From: Novosphingobium umbonatum
GTDB taxonomy: Bacteria > Pseudomonadota > Alphaproteobacteria > Sphingomonadales > Sphingomonadaceae
Assembly: GCF_004005905.1 (NCBI RefSeq)
Contig: NZ_SACO01000007.1
Coordinates: 62,001 to 126,000, forward strand
Direction of reading: 5' to 3'
DNA: 64,000 bases
In this document: in pieces, positions 18,027 to 26,354 of the stretch
How the letters are laid out: every line of letters starts with the position of its first letter
How positions within the stretch are numbered: the stretch's first letter is position 1
Made by a program: the position numbers and the translations under genes
The notes under the pieces: generated by a model
What the model saw: only the letters and a program-made list of their open reading frames with translations
The model's database searches: none
What the model was told of the DNA's origin: nothing

Positions 18027-18824
18027 CTATCCTTTGATTAGTCCAAACCAAATGGCTGCTTGCCAAATTCCGACACCAATAGTCACAAATGTGCCAAACA
18101 GCCCGATAGCCTTTGCGCTGCGGCCTTCAAAAATACGGTCGAGAGTGACTCCCAAACCACGGGAAGCGGTATGAAGCTTTCCGCTAACGAGCTTCTTCAT
18201 GACGTAGAAGTAAAATCCAACTTTCGCCAAGGTGGAATTATGCATCCTTATGAACTCATTGTTCTGGAAAGCCTGAACTTGCTCCTTCCCATCGAGAAAG
18301 TGCCGGTGGACGCCACCATTAAGGTCCCAGAGTGACTTCATCTTGGGATGCGGTGCGTATTTTCCACCGTAGCGGTCAGCCAGCAAGTCGTTCAGGTTCA
18401 AGCGGCGCTCGACCGGTATGACCGGTGCGTTAACGCCGCCAAGTACGCGGTAGCGATGTTCAAGATGCTCGAATCCGAACGTGAGGTTTCGCATGTTCCA
18501 GTGAACCCAATGCTTGTCGCGGCGGTCCCTGACGAAATCGTAAAAGTCCGTCAGGAGTTTTTTCTCGATTTCATCAAAGTTGTCACGGACCTTTTCGCGC
18601 GCGATGTGCAGTTCCTCTGCGATCGCATGCGTAGAGAAGCTGACAGTCTGCTCGGTAGCGTAATGCGTCACTGCTATAGATGTGATTTTAGGCGAAAGCG
18701 CATCATTCTCGTCGTAAAGACTCTCGCATGAGTAGTGGATGATGTAGAAGTTTTCTGGTCGCTCTTTCAGTTCTTTAATAAACTGGCCACTGGTGTAGAT
18801 GCTCAATCTGCCCCTCCCGTGCAA
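18027..18824 (-). CDS. Unidentified protein with a C-terminal membrane segment
   Basis: This 265-residue protein has an N-terminal half that mixes strands and helices (FYIIHYSCESLYDEN, then a helix-rich stretch with EKVRDNFDEIEKK). It has a tryptophan/histidine-rich segment DKHWVHWNMRNLTFGFEHLE near residue 110, and a single hydrophobic helix near the C-terminus (IGLFGTFVTIGVGIWQAAIW). That layout, a soluble domain followed by a membrane anchor in a defence island, is common in abortive-infection effectors, but this is only an analogy. Base composition is lower in GC than the transfer genes. The 222 bases to the SIR2 gene on the other strand probably hold both promoters. Confidence 0.6.
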   Translation of the reverse strand: MHGRGRLSIYTSGQFIKELKERPENFYIIHYSCESLYDENDALSPKITSIAVTHYATEQTVSFSTHAIAEELHIAREKVRDNFDEIEKKLLTDFYDFVRDRRDKHWVHWNMRNLTFGFEHLEHRYRVLGGVNAPVIPVERRLNLNDLLADRYGGKYAPHPKMKSLWDLNGGVHRHFLDGKEQVQAFQNNEFIRMHNSTLAKVGFYFYVMKKLVSGKLHTASRGLGVTLDRIFEGRSAKAIGLFGTFVTIGVGIWQAAIWFGLIKG

Positions 18825-19046
18825 TCTCTAGCTATCGGACTCTCAGGTCGAGCTTAAGAGGCCGCCTACGACGCGACAACCTATGATACGAGTTTAGTAG
18901 AAATAATTGCGAGAGCCAGCAAGCGGGCTGGAACGTGATCGGTTAGCGCAAGAAGCTTTCGCCCCGCCTCAGCCACGGCCCTGATCCCCATCGTAAATAT
19001 CGGCGGATAGCTGTAGCTTCGCTTTGCTATAACATGGAGTAAGAGC

Positions 19047-20519
19047 TTGAAGAAATCCACCGGCTTGTTGATCGGCGCGGGCGCGTCCTACGAACTGGGT
19101 ATGCCGCTGGTTTGGGAGCTCACCACGGAGTTGAAGAACTTGCTTACGCCTGAGAAGCTGCGTAAGTTTAACGCTGGGTGGCGCGAGCAAGGCGGAGGCT
19201 ATCCCGACGAGGTAATCGACGATTTCGTCTCGGTCCTTGAACGCTCCGACCTGCATTACGAAGCACTGCTCGGTTACCTGGAGACTCAATGGCGGCGCCA
19301 GCGGTCGTTCGCACAGCATTACCACGGGCTCTATTCGTGGTTCGTGCAGATGACCTACTATCTGCTCTACAGCCGTCAGATCAACAACGCCGACTATCTG
19401 GCCGGACACCTTCCGCTGTTTGACGGCATCAAGAGCTTAACCGACGGCGGTAAGACGCTACGGATCTTTTCACTGAACCACGATGTAATGATCGAGGCCA
19501 TCGCAGCGCGTCTGGGGATTCCGCTGCACAGCGGTTTTGGTCCAGCCACGATCACACTGCCATTGCGCGATAAGGCCGGAATTCTCAAGGGCCGGCTCAA
19601 CGCCGCCGTCCTAGACGAGGCGACGATCGAGCGTGGGGCGATGCCGTTTCCCAATCCACCCGAGCCTGGCATTTACCTGCTGAAGATTCACGGTGCCCTC
19701 GACGTTTTCGCCTTCAACGACGGCAAAGACCTTCTCAAGCTCATGCCCGACGGTGATGGCCCTGAAGGCGTCATCGCCGCACTGCGGGCGGCCAATGAGG
19801 ATCTGCGTTACATCCATCCAGGGTTTCCCAGCGGCCAGGTGGGTGCGCTCAATGAAATTGCCTACGCTGACGATGACGGAGTAATGCAGTTCCTGCGCCG
19901 CACCCTACTGGCCGGTGCCTTCAAGTTCGACGTCCGCAGTTCGCAGGTTCTTCCCGTCCGGATGCTCGAACACTTCCGAGCCAACTTGAACTTCGTCGAT
20001 CGCCTGATCTGCATCGGATATGGCTTTGGCGACCTGCACATCAACACCGCTTTGCGGGAATGGCTCGACGCCTCGGCGGGCCGTAGTCTGGAGATCGTCA
20101 ATCCGGGGATCCGCGAAATCCCCTCCGGGCTGCTGCATTTGGCCCCTCAAATCACCCTTAGCCAGAGCGGCGCGGCCGACTGGTTCGATGACGAAGCCGG
20201 TATCGAGCGCCCGCAAAACCAAATCGTTCTCAAACAGGTCTCGGCAGCTATGCGCAAGTTGGGACCCGTGCGTGGACAGAAGGCTAAGGCCGCGTATTTC
20301 GCCCAGCGCCAGCAGAGCGCCAAGGAACGCCTGATGGACCATCTGAAAGGGCTGCCCAAAGTTGGCGGCAAACCTGATCTTGGGGCCATCGAGGATGCCG
20401 AAGCCACCGCCCGCAAACTCGCCGCTGATTTCGCGACGACCGAGGAAGAGTTTATGGTAGGTCTCTTGGCTTACCTTGAAGCCGAGCTCCTGGTGCCGGC
20501 TCCATCGCAGTGGAAATGA
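19047..20519 (+). CDS. SIR2-domain protein, probable NAD-depleting defence effector
   Basis: The 490-residue protein starts at TTG 19047, with GGAG seven bases upstream. The N-terminus LIGAGASYELGMP matches the SIR2 nucleotide-binding motif. SLNHDVMIEAI (near residue 145), LLKIHGALDVFAF (near 213) and CIGYGFGDLHIN (near 325) are the usual Asn/His-containing and closing motifs of SIR2-like defence proteins. Many stand-alone SIR2 proteins in defence islands hydrolyse NAD when a phage is sensed. The last 120 residues are charged and helical and may sense or oligomerise. It could be a single-gene system; the only gene downstream on the same strand is a small membrane protein 320 bases away. Confidence 0.8.
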   Translation: MKKSTGLLIGAGASYELGMPLVWELTTELKNLLTPEKLRKFNAGWREQGGGYPDEVIDDFVSVLERSDLHYEALLGYLETQWRRQRSFAQHYHGLYSWFVQMTYYLLYSRQINNADYLAGHLPLFDGIKSLTDGGKTLRIFSLNHDVMIEAIAARLGIPLHSGFGPATITLPLRDKAGILKGRLNAAVLDEATIERGAMPFPNPPEPGIYLLKIHGALDVFAFNDGKDLLKLMPDGDGPEGVIAALRAANEDLRYIHPGFPSGQVGALNEIAYADDDGVMQFLRRTLLAGAFKFDVRSSQVLPVRMLEHFRANLNFVDRLICIGYGFGDLHINTALREWLDASAGRSLEIVNPGIREIPSGLLHLAPQITLSQSGAADWFDDEAGIERPQNQIVLKQVSAAMRKLGPVRGQKAKAAYFAQRQQSAKERLMDHLKGLPKVGGKPDLGAIEDAEATARKLAADFATTEEEFMVGLLAYLEAELLVPAPSQWK

Positions 20520-20839
20520 CCTCGACCCAATACGACCTGATGGTCCGCAGGCTGGCGGGCGCTGGGCAGGCAAGCGATCGAGACTCTCGTCCCTGTGCGA
20601 CGCAGCTCGGGCAATAGCTGTACGTCTGCTTCGGACAAGTAGCCGCCGCTCAACCTGTGGCATGGGAAGGGCAACTATGTCCCAGCCCACGACATTCGGT
20701 TGTTCGCCGAATGTGGTAAATGAAAGGCGGGCGCCGACACTGCCGCATGGCGCCTTGAACTGCGGGTCTGTAGGCAGTCGTGAAGACATGCCCTTCGGAT
20801 TTGTTTGCAATATGTTCCTGTTTTGCATATTCTGCTGCT
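20520..20839 (+). promoter_or_regulatory. Intergenic region with a hairpin and a good promoter
   Basis: No gene is supported. An 8-bp inverted repeat (20692-20699 with 20707-20714, 7-nt loop) may act on transcripts of the SIR2 gene. At its right end TTGCAA (20805-20810) and TATTCT (20828-20833) lie exactly 17 bases apart and form a convincing promoter for the small gene at 20840. Confidence 0.5.
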
Positions 20840-21187
20840 ATGTCAAAACTTGATGAAATCACCCAACTCAAGGCTCAGGTCGAGCAATTGACTGCTGAGA
20901 ATGCAGCCTTGCGCGAGGCTGGCTTCCGTGGGTCGAAGGCCGAAGCGCTGATGGCGCTCGAGTACGATCGTATCCCCACCTTCCTGAAGAGCCATCAGGC
21001 CATTGCTTGGCAGCGGAAGATCGCCACGGCGGTGATGATTATCGTGCCGTTTATCTTGGTTGCCGTCGGAGTTTTCGGGGGACTCTATGCCTTTCGGGAC
21101 CACCAGCAACGTCAAGAAATTGCCGAGCGGCTCGAACGGGTCCATTCTTCCTTCCAGGCAGATACTGCCTTTCAAACCCAGAAATAG
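20840..21187 (+). CDS. Small coiled-coil membrane protein
   Basis: The 115-residue protein begins MSKLDEITQLKAQVEQLTAE, a classic heptad coiled coil (residues 3-25). A single strongly hydrophobic helix follows (IATAVMIIVPFILVAVGVFG, about residues 65-85), then a charged tail. The ATG lies only six bases after a good -10 box and has no ribosome site, so the message may be leaderless. It ends 12 bases short of the convergent traG gene. Function is unknown. It could be an element-encoded membrane effector or a partner of the SIR2 protein. Confidence 0.6.
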   Translation: MSKLDEITQLKAQVEQLTAENAALREAGFRGSKAEALMALEYDRIPTFLKSHQAIAWQRKIATAVMIIVPFILVAVGVFGGLYAFRDHQQRQEIAERLERVHSSFQADTAFQTQK

Positions 21188-21199
21188 GCCACTGCCCCA

Positions 21200-23980
21200 T
21201 TAGGGTTTGAGGTCATCACGAATTTTAGCTCCATCGGCGTTTGCAGACGTCGCTCTCGCTTCAAACCCCCGTCTGGCCGCCGCATTATCTCCAGCCACTT
21301 GTGCCGCCCCACGCTGGATCGCAGCCCTTGCGGCATCATCGCCTGGCGCATGATGGGCCGTGCCCGACCCAACCTCGGGGTTCTGGGGCGAGTGGCGGTC
21401 CGCTGATCCTGCCCCGCGGCGGCTCTGCGGTCGAGGTGTTACCTGCGGCATGGAAAACTCAGCGGGCGCTGGCACGGCACCCATCGCCGCAGCCGGATCC
21501 ACCAGACCCGCCCGAACCGGCGCCAAGCCCTCGGCCGCATATTGCTCCAGAATGCGCCCGACGATCATGTTACGGACTTCGCGCTGATGGGTGGAGGGTG
21601 TGGTGTTGGTGAGTGAGGGCGCGCCCAGATCGCGGAATTCGGGGCTTGCCGCCATTTCGGCATAGCGCGAGGCAATGACCTGGCTCATGTCGTCGGAAAT
21701 CTGGTAGCCGTTGCTGCGCGAGAGCGAGGCCATGCGTTCGAGGCGCGAGCCGACTTCATCGGAGCGGGTCGCCTGCCGCTCCAACGATTGGGCTTCAGAA
21801 AAATCGCGCTCGATGGCGTGGCGCTTTTCGGAAAAGTTCTCGACTCGGTGGAAGGTGCCATCACGCCAGTAGCCGCCATCGGTGAGCGTGATGTCCTGCC
21901 CATTGGCATGGTAGCGCGTGACGCTGCTGCCCTGGCTTTGGCTGAGGCTGTCGCTGGTACCATGGGCTTCCTGATCGCTGGTGGTCTTCGTCCACCGATG
22001 ATCCCACGTGCCCCCAGCGGAAGCTCCGACTTCGGCGCCCAGCACTTTGCCGCCGACACCCGCCTTCGCGCCCGCATTGATCCCAAACGTGCTGGTCTCG
22101 GCATGGCCCAGCGAGCGGCCAGAAGTCAGGTTCTCGCCAATCGTGCGGTTGGTGCCGGTATGTTGCTTCGAATCGGTCCCCTGCCGGTCGGACAATGTTG
22201 TGGTGTTCCCGCCCTGACCGCCTGTCGCCCCTTCGCTGCCGCTCGCACGGCGCGAGCCGGACGATAGGCTGTCGAGGGTGCGCATGCCCTTGCTCCAGCG
22301 CTCGGCCGAGGTCTCCCGCAGCGCATTGGCGCGCGTGTGATATTGCGCGCCGGTCTGCTGAAGGTTGCCGGTGACGCTCTGCATCTCACTGGCCGAGAAG
22401 CCGAAGCGACTGATCGCACCACTGGTGTTATAGATGGTGGAGCCATCGGCCATCGTCGAGGTGATCGTGCCATTGTCCCCGCGCATGTTGACTTGCGGGA
22501 TGGAACTGGCAGCGACATTCCAGGTGGGCGCGGTGTTGACCTGATGGCCGGTCACGTTCTGGAACTGGCTGTTGCCATAGGCATAGTTGCCGGTGGTGCG
22601 CTCGACAGCCGCAGCCTCGGCCGCGTGCATCGCGGGTGCCAACATGGCGGTGGTGTTGGACGCGATGGACATGGCGCCTTTGGCCATGCCGGCAGCCATC
22701 ACCGGCACGAACATGAGGAGGTAGCCGGCCAGCGTTTCCATGTTCTGGTTGACGGAATCGATGCCCGCCATCGTCGCCATCGTCATGCCAGTGGGCGCGA
22801 GCGCGGAAAGCTGCGCCGCCGAGTATTGCGTGATGAACATGTGGAGCACCGCATAGATCGGCCCCCAGGAGGCGAGATAGAAGAAGCCCGTGAGGTAGCC
22901 CTTCAGCAGTGCCGGCCCGGTCTGCGGAAACAGGAAGAGCGGGAAGACAACCGGGAACATCGCATAGAAGACGATGGTGAGGACAAGGTTCAGTACCGGC
23001 ACCCAGGTCATCGCCTGCCGCGCCGCCGAGATATAGCTGTTCTGCGCCTGCACATCGGCGTGAAGCGCGGCGAAGGTGTCGCCCCCGCCAGATCCGAAAT
23101 TGGCCCGCGCCTCCATGAAGGCATTCACCAGGCTGCGCTGCTGGAAGATCGTCTGCGCGCTCATCGAGGTGCCGCCGTAATAGGTCTGCACCATGGTGGG
23201 CAGATCGCTCTTGAGTTTGGCCACTGCGCTGGCGGCAGGCAGGTTAGGATAGAAGGCGGGCGCCGCTGCGTTGATCCCAGCGGTGGTCAGCGCCGGAAAG
23301 GCCTGAACGATCGCCTGATAGGCGCTCTGGCATCCGATGATCGAAGCGGTGCCACCGCCAGCGGGGATCCACGTCGTCGAGCGCGCCGGCGAGCCCGGTC
23401 CGATGGCGGAGAGCAGATCAGGCGAACTCGCCAGTGTCGACCAGCCATTCCCCTGGCCCAGCAGGATGTCATAGAAGGTGCATTGGGCCAGATAGCCCTC
23501 GACATTGGCCTTCATGATCGGATCGGCGATCGTGAACTGGCTGGTCAAATCGTTGAGCCGGGTGGGGTAAATCATCCCGCCCGCGCTATAGGTCAGCGCC
23601 GAGGGCATGGTGAAAACGCTCTCGGCTGTCTTGGTCAGCCAGTTGTTCATCTGGCTCGAGAAGCTGGCGACCATGGCAAGGCCGATCGGCACATTGGCGA
23701 CCGCGCCATTGCCCGCCGTCGGGTTGATCGTGTCGGAGACGACCACCGTGGTCGTGGGCACGATCATGCACATGTACATGGCGGTGGCCGAGAGGAACCA
23801 GTGGAACAGCACCCGCCAGTTGAGCGAAAAGGCCATGACCAGCAGGCTGTAGCCTAGGCCCATCACCATCACGACTTGCAGCATCGAGCGGAAACCGCCG
23901 CCGCCGGTCCAGGCAGCGACGGCGTTGAGCACGTTGACGATATACTGACCGCCCCCGCTGGTGATGACATTGACGGTCAT
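21200..23980 (-). CDS. traG: F-type T4SS mating-pair stabilisation protein TraG
   Basis: The 926-residue protein has membrane segments in the first 450 residues (for example LQVVMVMGLGYSLLVMAFSL, LNLVLTIVFYAMFPVVFPLF). A long polar, Ser/Gly/Gln-rich periplasmic tail follows from about residue 500. In F, TraG's N-terminal part works in pilus assembly and its C-terminal part in mating-pair stabilisation and entry exclusion with TraS. It is the last gene of the leftward transfer operon, following traH by ten bases. No TraS/TraT-like exclusion protein was recognised downstream. Confidence 0.93.
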   Translation of the reverse strand: MTVNVITSGGGQYIVNVLNAVAAWTGGGGFRSMLQVVMVMGLGYSLLVMAFSLNWRVLFHWFLSATAMYMCMIVPTTTVVVSDTINPTAGNGAVANVPIGLAMVASFSSQMNNWLTKTAESVFTMPSALTYSAGGMIYPTRLNDLTSQFTIADPIMKANVEGYLAQCTFYDILLGQGNGWSTLASSPDLLSAIGPGSPARSTTWIPAGGGTASIIGCQSAYQAIVQAFPALTTAGINAAAPAFYPNLPAASAVAKLKSDLPTMVQTYYGGTSMSAQTIFQQRSLVNAFMEARANFGSGGGDTFAALHADVQAQNSYISAARQAMTWVPVLNLVLTIVFYAMFPVVFPLFLFPQTGPALLKGYLTGFFYLASWGPIYAVLHMFITQYSAAQLSALAPTGMTMATMAGIDSVNQNMETLAGYLLMFVPVMAAGMAKGAMSIASNTTAMLAPAMHAAEAAAVERTTGNYAYGNSQFQNVTGHQVNTAPTWNVAASSIPQVNMRGDNGTITSTMADGSTIYNTSGAISRFGFSASEMQSVTGNLQQTGAQYHTRANALRETSAERWSKGMRTLDSLSSGSRRASGSEGATGGQGGNTTTLSDRQGTDSKQHTGTNRTIGENLTSGRSLGHAETSTFGINAGAKAGVGGKVLGAEVGASAGGTWDHRWTKTTSDQEAHGTSDSLSQSQGSSVTRYHANGQDITLTDGGYWRDGTFHRVENFSEKRHAIERDFSEAQSLERQATRSDEVGSRLERMASLSRSNGYQISDDMSQVIASRYAEMAASPEFRDLGAPSLTNTTPSTHQREVRNMIVGRILEQYAAEGLAPVRAGLVDPAAAMGAVPAPAEFSMPQVTPRPQSRRGAGSADRHSPQNPEVGSGTAHHAPGDDAARAAIQRGAAQVAGDNAAARRGFEARATSANADGAKIRDDLKP

Positions 23981-23990
23981 GGGGCTGATC

Positions 23991-25421
23991 TCACTGAAGG
24001 GGGTGCTGGCCGAGCGATCTCTCGAACTGGAGGGCGGCGGTCATCTGGGGGGACATGGTGTTGCGTAGCGTCGCCTCGATGCGGATCGTTCGCTCGAGGA
24101 TCTGCTCGGTGCGGGTCAGCCGCTCGGAATTATGGACGACCTGCGCGTCCAGCGTCTTGGTCACATCGCGGAGCTGATCCTGCCACTGCTTGAGGGTCAG
24201 CGGATCGGCGTTCTGGAAGGAAGATTGGCCGTCAGTCACGAGTCTGTAGAACTGGCCAACGATGGTTTCCAGCAGGTCGACCGAGGTGATTTCGGCAAGG
24301 CTGGAAATGTCAGCCGTGTTCATGCCGCCAAAGCTCGCTGCGGCATTGACCACCATGATCTTGTAGAGCGGGATCGTGGTCGCGCCGAGCAGGCCGATCT
24401 CTTCCGACGTCAGTTGCTGGTTGCCCTGAATGCGCCCGGCAATGTCGATCAGCAGGTTGTAGACCCGCGTCTTGAGCGCATTGGCGGTGCTGACCGAGAG
24501 GCTGGTCTGCGAGGGGTTGAGGCACTTGTCGGTGGTGTCGCAGGCATAGATGGTGACGCTGTTGCCGCCATCGAGCAGCGCGGTGATGAGCGCTGGATCG
24601 CCTTGGCCAAGAAACTTGAAGGTTGGGCCTTGGGTGTCGCTGGTGCCGGGCTGGTAGATCACCGTGCCGACAAGGCTCATCAGATATTGTTTGAAGGCGG
24701 TGTCGAAGCTTGGGTATTTCTGGCTCAGCATTACCCAAGTGTAATTGTAGGGGCCGGCCGGGATTGTGCTGTCCGAGTTCCCCTTGATGGTCGAACTTTG
24801 GCTGCCTCCTGTGCCGCAGCCCTGCTCGGACGATGCCCAGTCAGAGAAAACGCCCTGACTGTTGCCGATGATCTTGCAGAATTGGCTGTCGCGCGCCCCT
24901 ACCATACCGGCAAGGCCGGCTGCCACCTGTTGGCCTGCCTGACAGGCATCGAGACTGTGCTGGGTGAACTGCTGGACCTTTTGCATCATCTTCTCGATCG
25001 AGGTTCCGATCTGCGAGGAGATGGCGTTGATCGCGAGGTCGAAGACGAAGGCCAGCGCGCCATTGGCCGCAGCCTTCATGGCGGCGACGATCTGGTCGGT
25101 GTTGATGAAAGAAAAACCGCCCGTGAAAATGTCGATGCCGCCGCAGCCTGCCTTGACGCTGGGCATTTGCAGCGAGCCCAACTGGTAGGTCGTCTGGGCG
25201 GGAAAACGGACCCAGAGGTTTCCTCCAGAGTAATAGCCGCCCTGCTGGCCGTTATAGGCAACGGGGCCGGTGGCATTAGCCGCCCCGCCGAGGTTCGAGA
25301 AAAACGAATTGAGCTGGCCGTTCACATCAGCCTGCGCAGTCTGGACGCAGAGCAGATTGCCCAGCGCCAGCACCGTGACCGCGCGGGCCAGCCAATGGCG
25401 GATCGCTTGGGGCCAGCGCAT
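23991..25421 (-). CDS. traH: F-type T4SS pilus assembly protein TraH
   Basis: The 476-residue protein has a signal peptide (residues 1-32, ending TAQADVN), then the conserved TraH segments VKAGCGGIDIFTGGFSFINT and CGTGG, and a helical C-terminus that looks coiled-coil (QVVHNSERLTRTEQ). TraH is a periplasmic protein that works with TraF, TraW, TraU and TrbI in pilus assembly. Its start overlaps the traF stop by one base (TGATG). Confidence 0.93.
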   Translation of the reverse strand: MRWPQAIRHWLARAVTVLALGNLLCVQTAQADVNGQLNSFFSNLGGAANATGPVAYNGQQGGYYSGGNLWVRFPAQTTYQLGSLQMPSVKAGCGGIDIFTGGFSFINTDQIVAAMKAAANGALAFVFDLAINAISSQIGTSIEKMMQKVQQFTQHSLDACQAGQQVAAGLAGMVGARDSQFCKIIGNSQGVFSDWASSEQGCGTGGSQSSTIKGNSDSTIPAGPYNYTWVMLSQKYPSFDTAFKQYLMSLVGTVIYQPGTSDTQGPTFKFLGQGDPALITALLDGGNSVTIYACDTTDKCLNPSQTSLSVSTANALKTRVYNLLIDIAGRIQGNQQLTSEEIGLLGATTIPLYKIMVVNAAASFGGMNTADISSLAEITSVDLLETIVGQFYRLVTDGQSSFQNADPLTLKQWQDQLRDVTKTLDAQVVHNSERLTRTEQILERTIRIEATLRNTMSPQMTAALQFERSLGQHPLQ

Positions 25422-26350
25422 CAGAAGTCGCTCCCCGGCTTGACGCTGGTGAGGTAGAAGATGCGTTGCAGCACCTCGTCCTCGGCCATGATGCCGTAAC
25501 CGATCGGGATCGGCTTCTTGAGGTAAGTGTCGAAGAGCACGAGCGCCGGTACCTGACCGCCTTCAAGGCCCATCTTCTCATATTGCCCCTGGTTTACGAC
25601 ATAGCGCGGAAAGGCGGGTGTCGGGCCACCGTCCATCGAGACCGGCAGGACCGAGAGGTGGTATTTGTCCGAGAGCGTTCGGACGATGGGCGAGAACACC
25701 TCGCAGGCCCCGCAGGACGACGAGTAGAAGAAGAACAGCCCATAGCGTTCCGAGAGCGAGGCGATGACGGCCTCACGGTCGGTTTTGCGCTGGGCGAGCC
25801 ATGCGGTCTTGCCCAGCGTGCTGACCGGGCGTTGGAGCGTGTAATCGAGATCGGGGTGCTGCCAGATCGCGCGTTCCCAGACATCGGCAAAGGTCGAGGC
25901 GCGGTCGAGTTGCTCGCGCTGGTAGCGGACATAGGCGATGATGTTGTCCGAGGTTGGCTCGAGGATTGCCTTGGCCTTTAGTTCCTCAAGGCGCGCGCCG
26001 ATCTTGTCGAGCTGCTGTCGGTAGGTTGGAGAGGCGGCGCTGGCCGAGGCCGCCGGCTCGCTGGGCTTGGGTTTCGGGCGCTCGCAGTAGAACCAGGTGC
26101 CCAGCTTACGCTCGCCGCAATAGAAGGGATCGCCGGTAACGCTGGACGTGTCCACATGTTCACCTGTGGCGCTGTCCAACTGTTCACGCGTGGACGGGTT
26201 CACATCCTCACGATTGGACGTGTCCTCCTGTTCCAGTGTGAGGCTGGCTTGTGGGCTGTCCATCGCCATGAGCGGGCTGGCCGCAAGAAGGCTGACGCCA
26301 GCGAGCAAGGCGGCGAACGTGGCGGTGATCGGGCGTGAAGCTTTGCGCAT
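25421..26350 (-). CDS. traF: F-type T4SS protein TraF, thioredoxin-like
   Basis: The predicted protein has about 309 residues from the ATG at 26350 (AAGGA ten bases upstream), with a signal peptide ending LLAASPLMA. A thioredoxin-like domain near residues 200-300 contains FFYSSSCGACEVFSP, a CxxC redox site. TraF helps assemble the pilus and with DsbC shapes disulfides in TraH, TraU and TraN. Just after the signal peptide lies an unusual run of imperfect repeats (TREQLDS, TGEHVDT and similar) rich in Glu/Asp/Thr, not expected in this family. A start at 26371 is also possible. Confidence 0.9.
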   Translation of the reverse strand: MRKASRPITATFAALLAGVSLLAASPLMAMDSPQASLTLEQEDTSNREDVNPSTREQLDSATGEHVDTSSVTGDPFYCGERKLGTWFYCERPKPKPSEPAASASAASPTYRQQLDKIGARLEELKAKAILEPTSDNIIAYVRYQREQLDRASTFADVWERAIWQHPDLDYTLQRPVSTLGKTAWLAQRKTDREAVIASLSERYGLFFFYSSSCGACEVFSPIVRTLSDKYHLSVLPVSMDGGPTPAFPRYVVNQGQYEKMGLEGGQVPALVLFDTYLKKPIPIGYGIMAEDEVLQRIFYLTSVKPGSDF

Positions 26351-26354
26351 GGCG

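Noticed and set aside
22337..23857. Long open frame on the plus strand opposite traG
   Set aside because: It is the antisense shadow of a GC-rich coding sequence and is rich in Arg/Gly/His without any domain pattern. The same applies to other long frames opposite traH, traF, traN and the methyltransferase.
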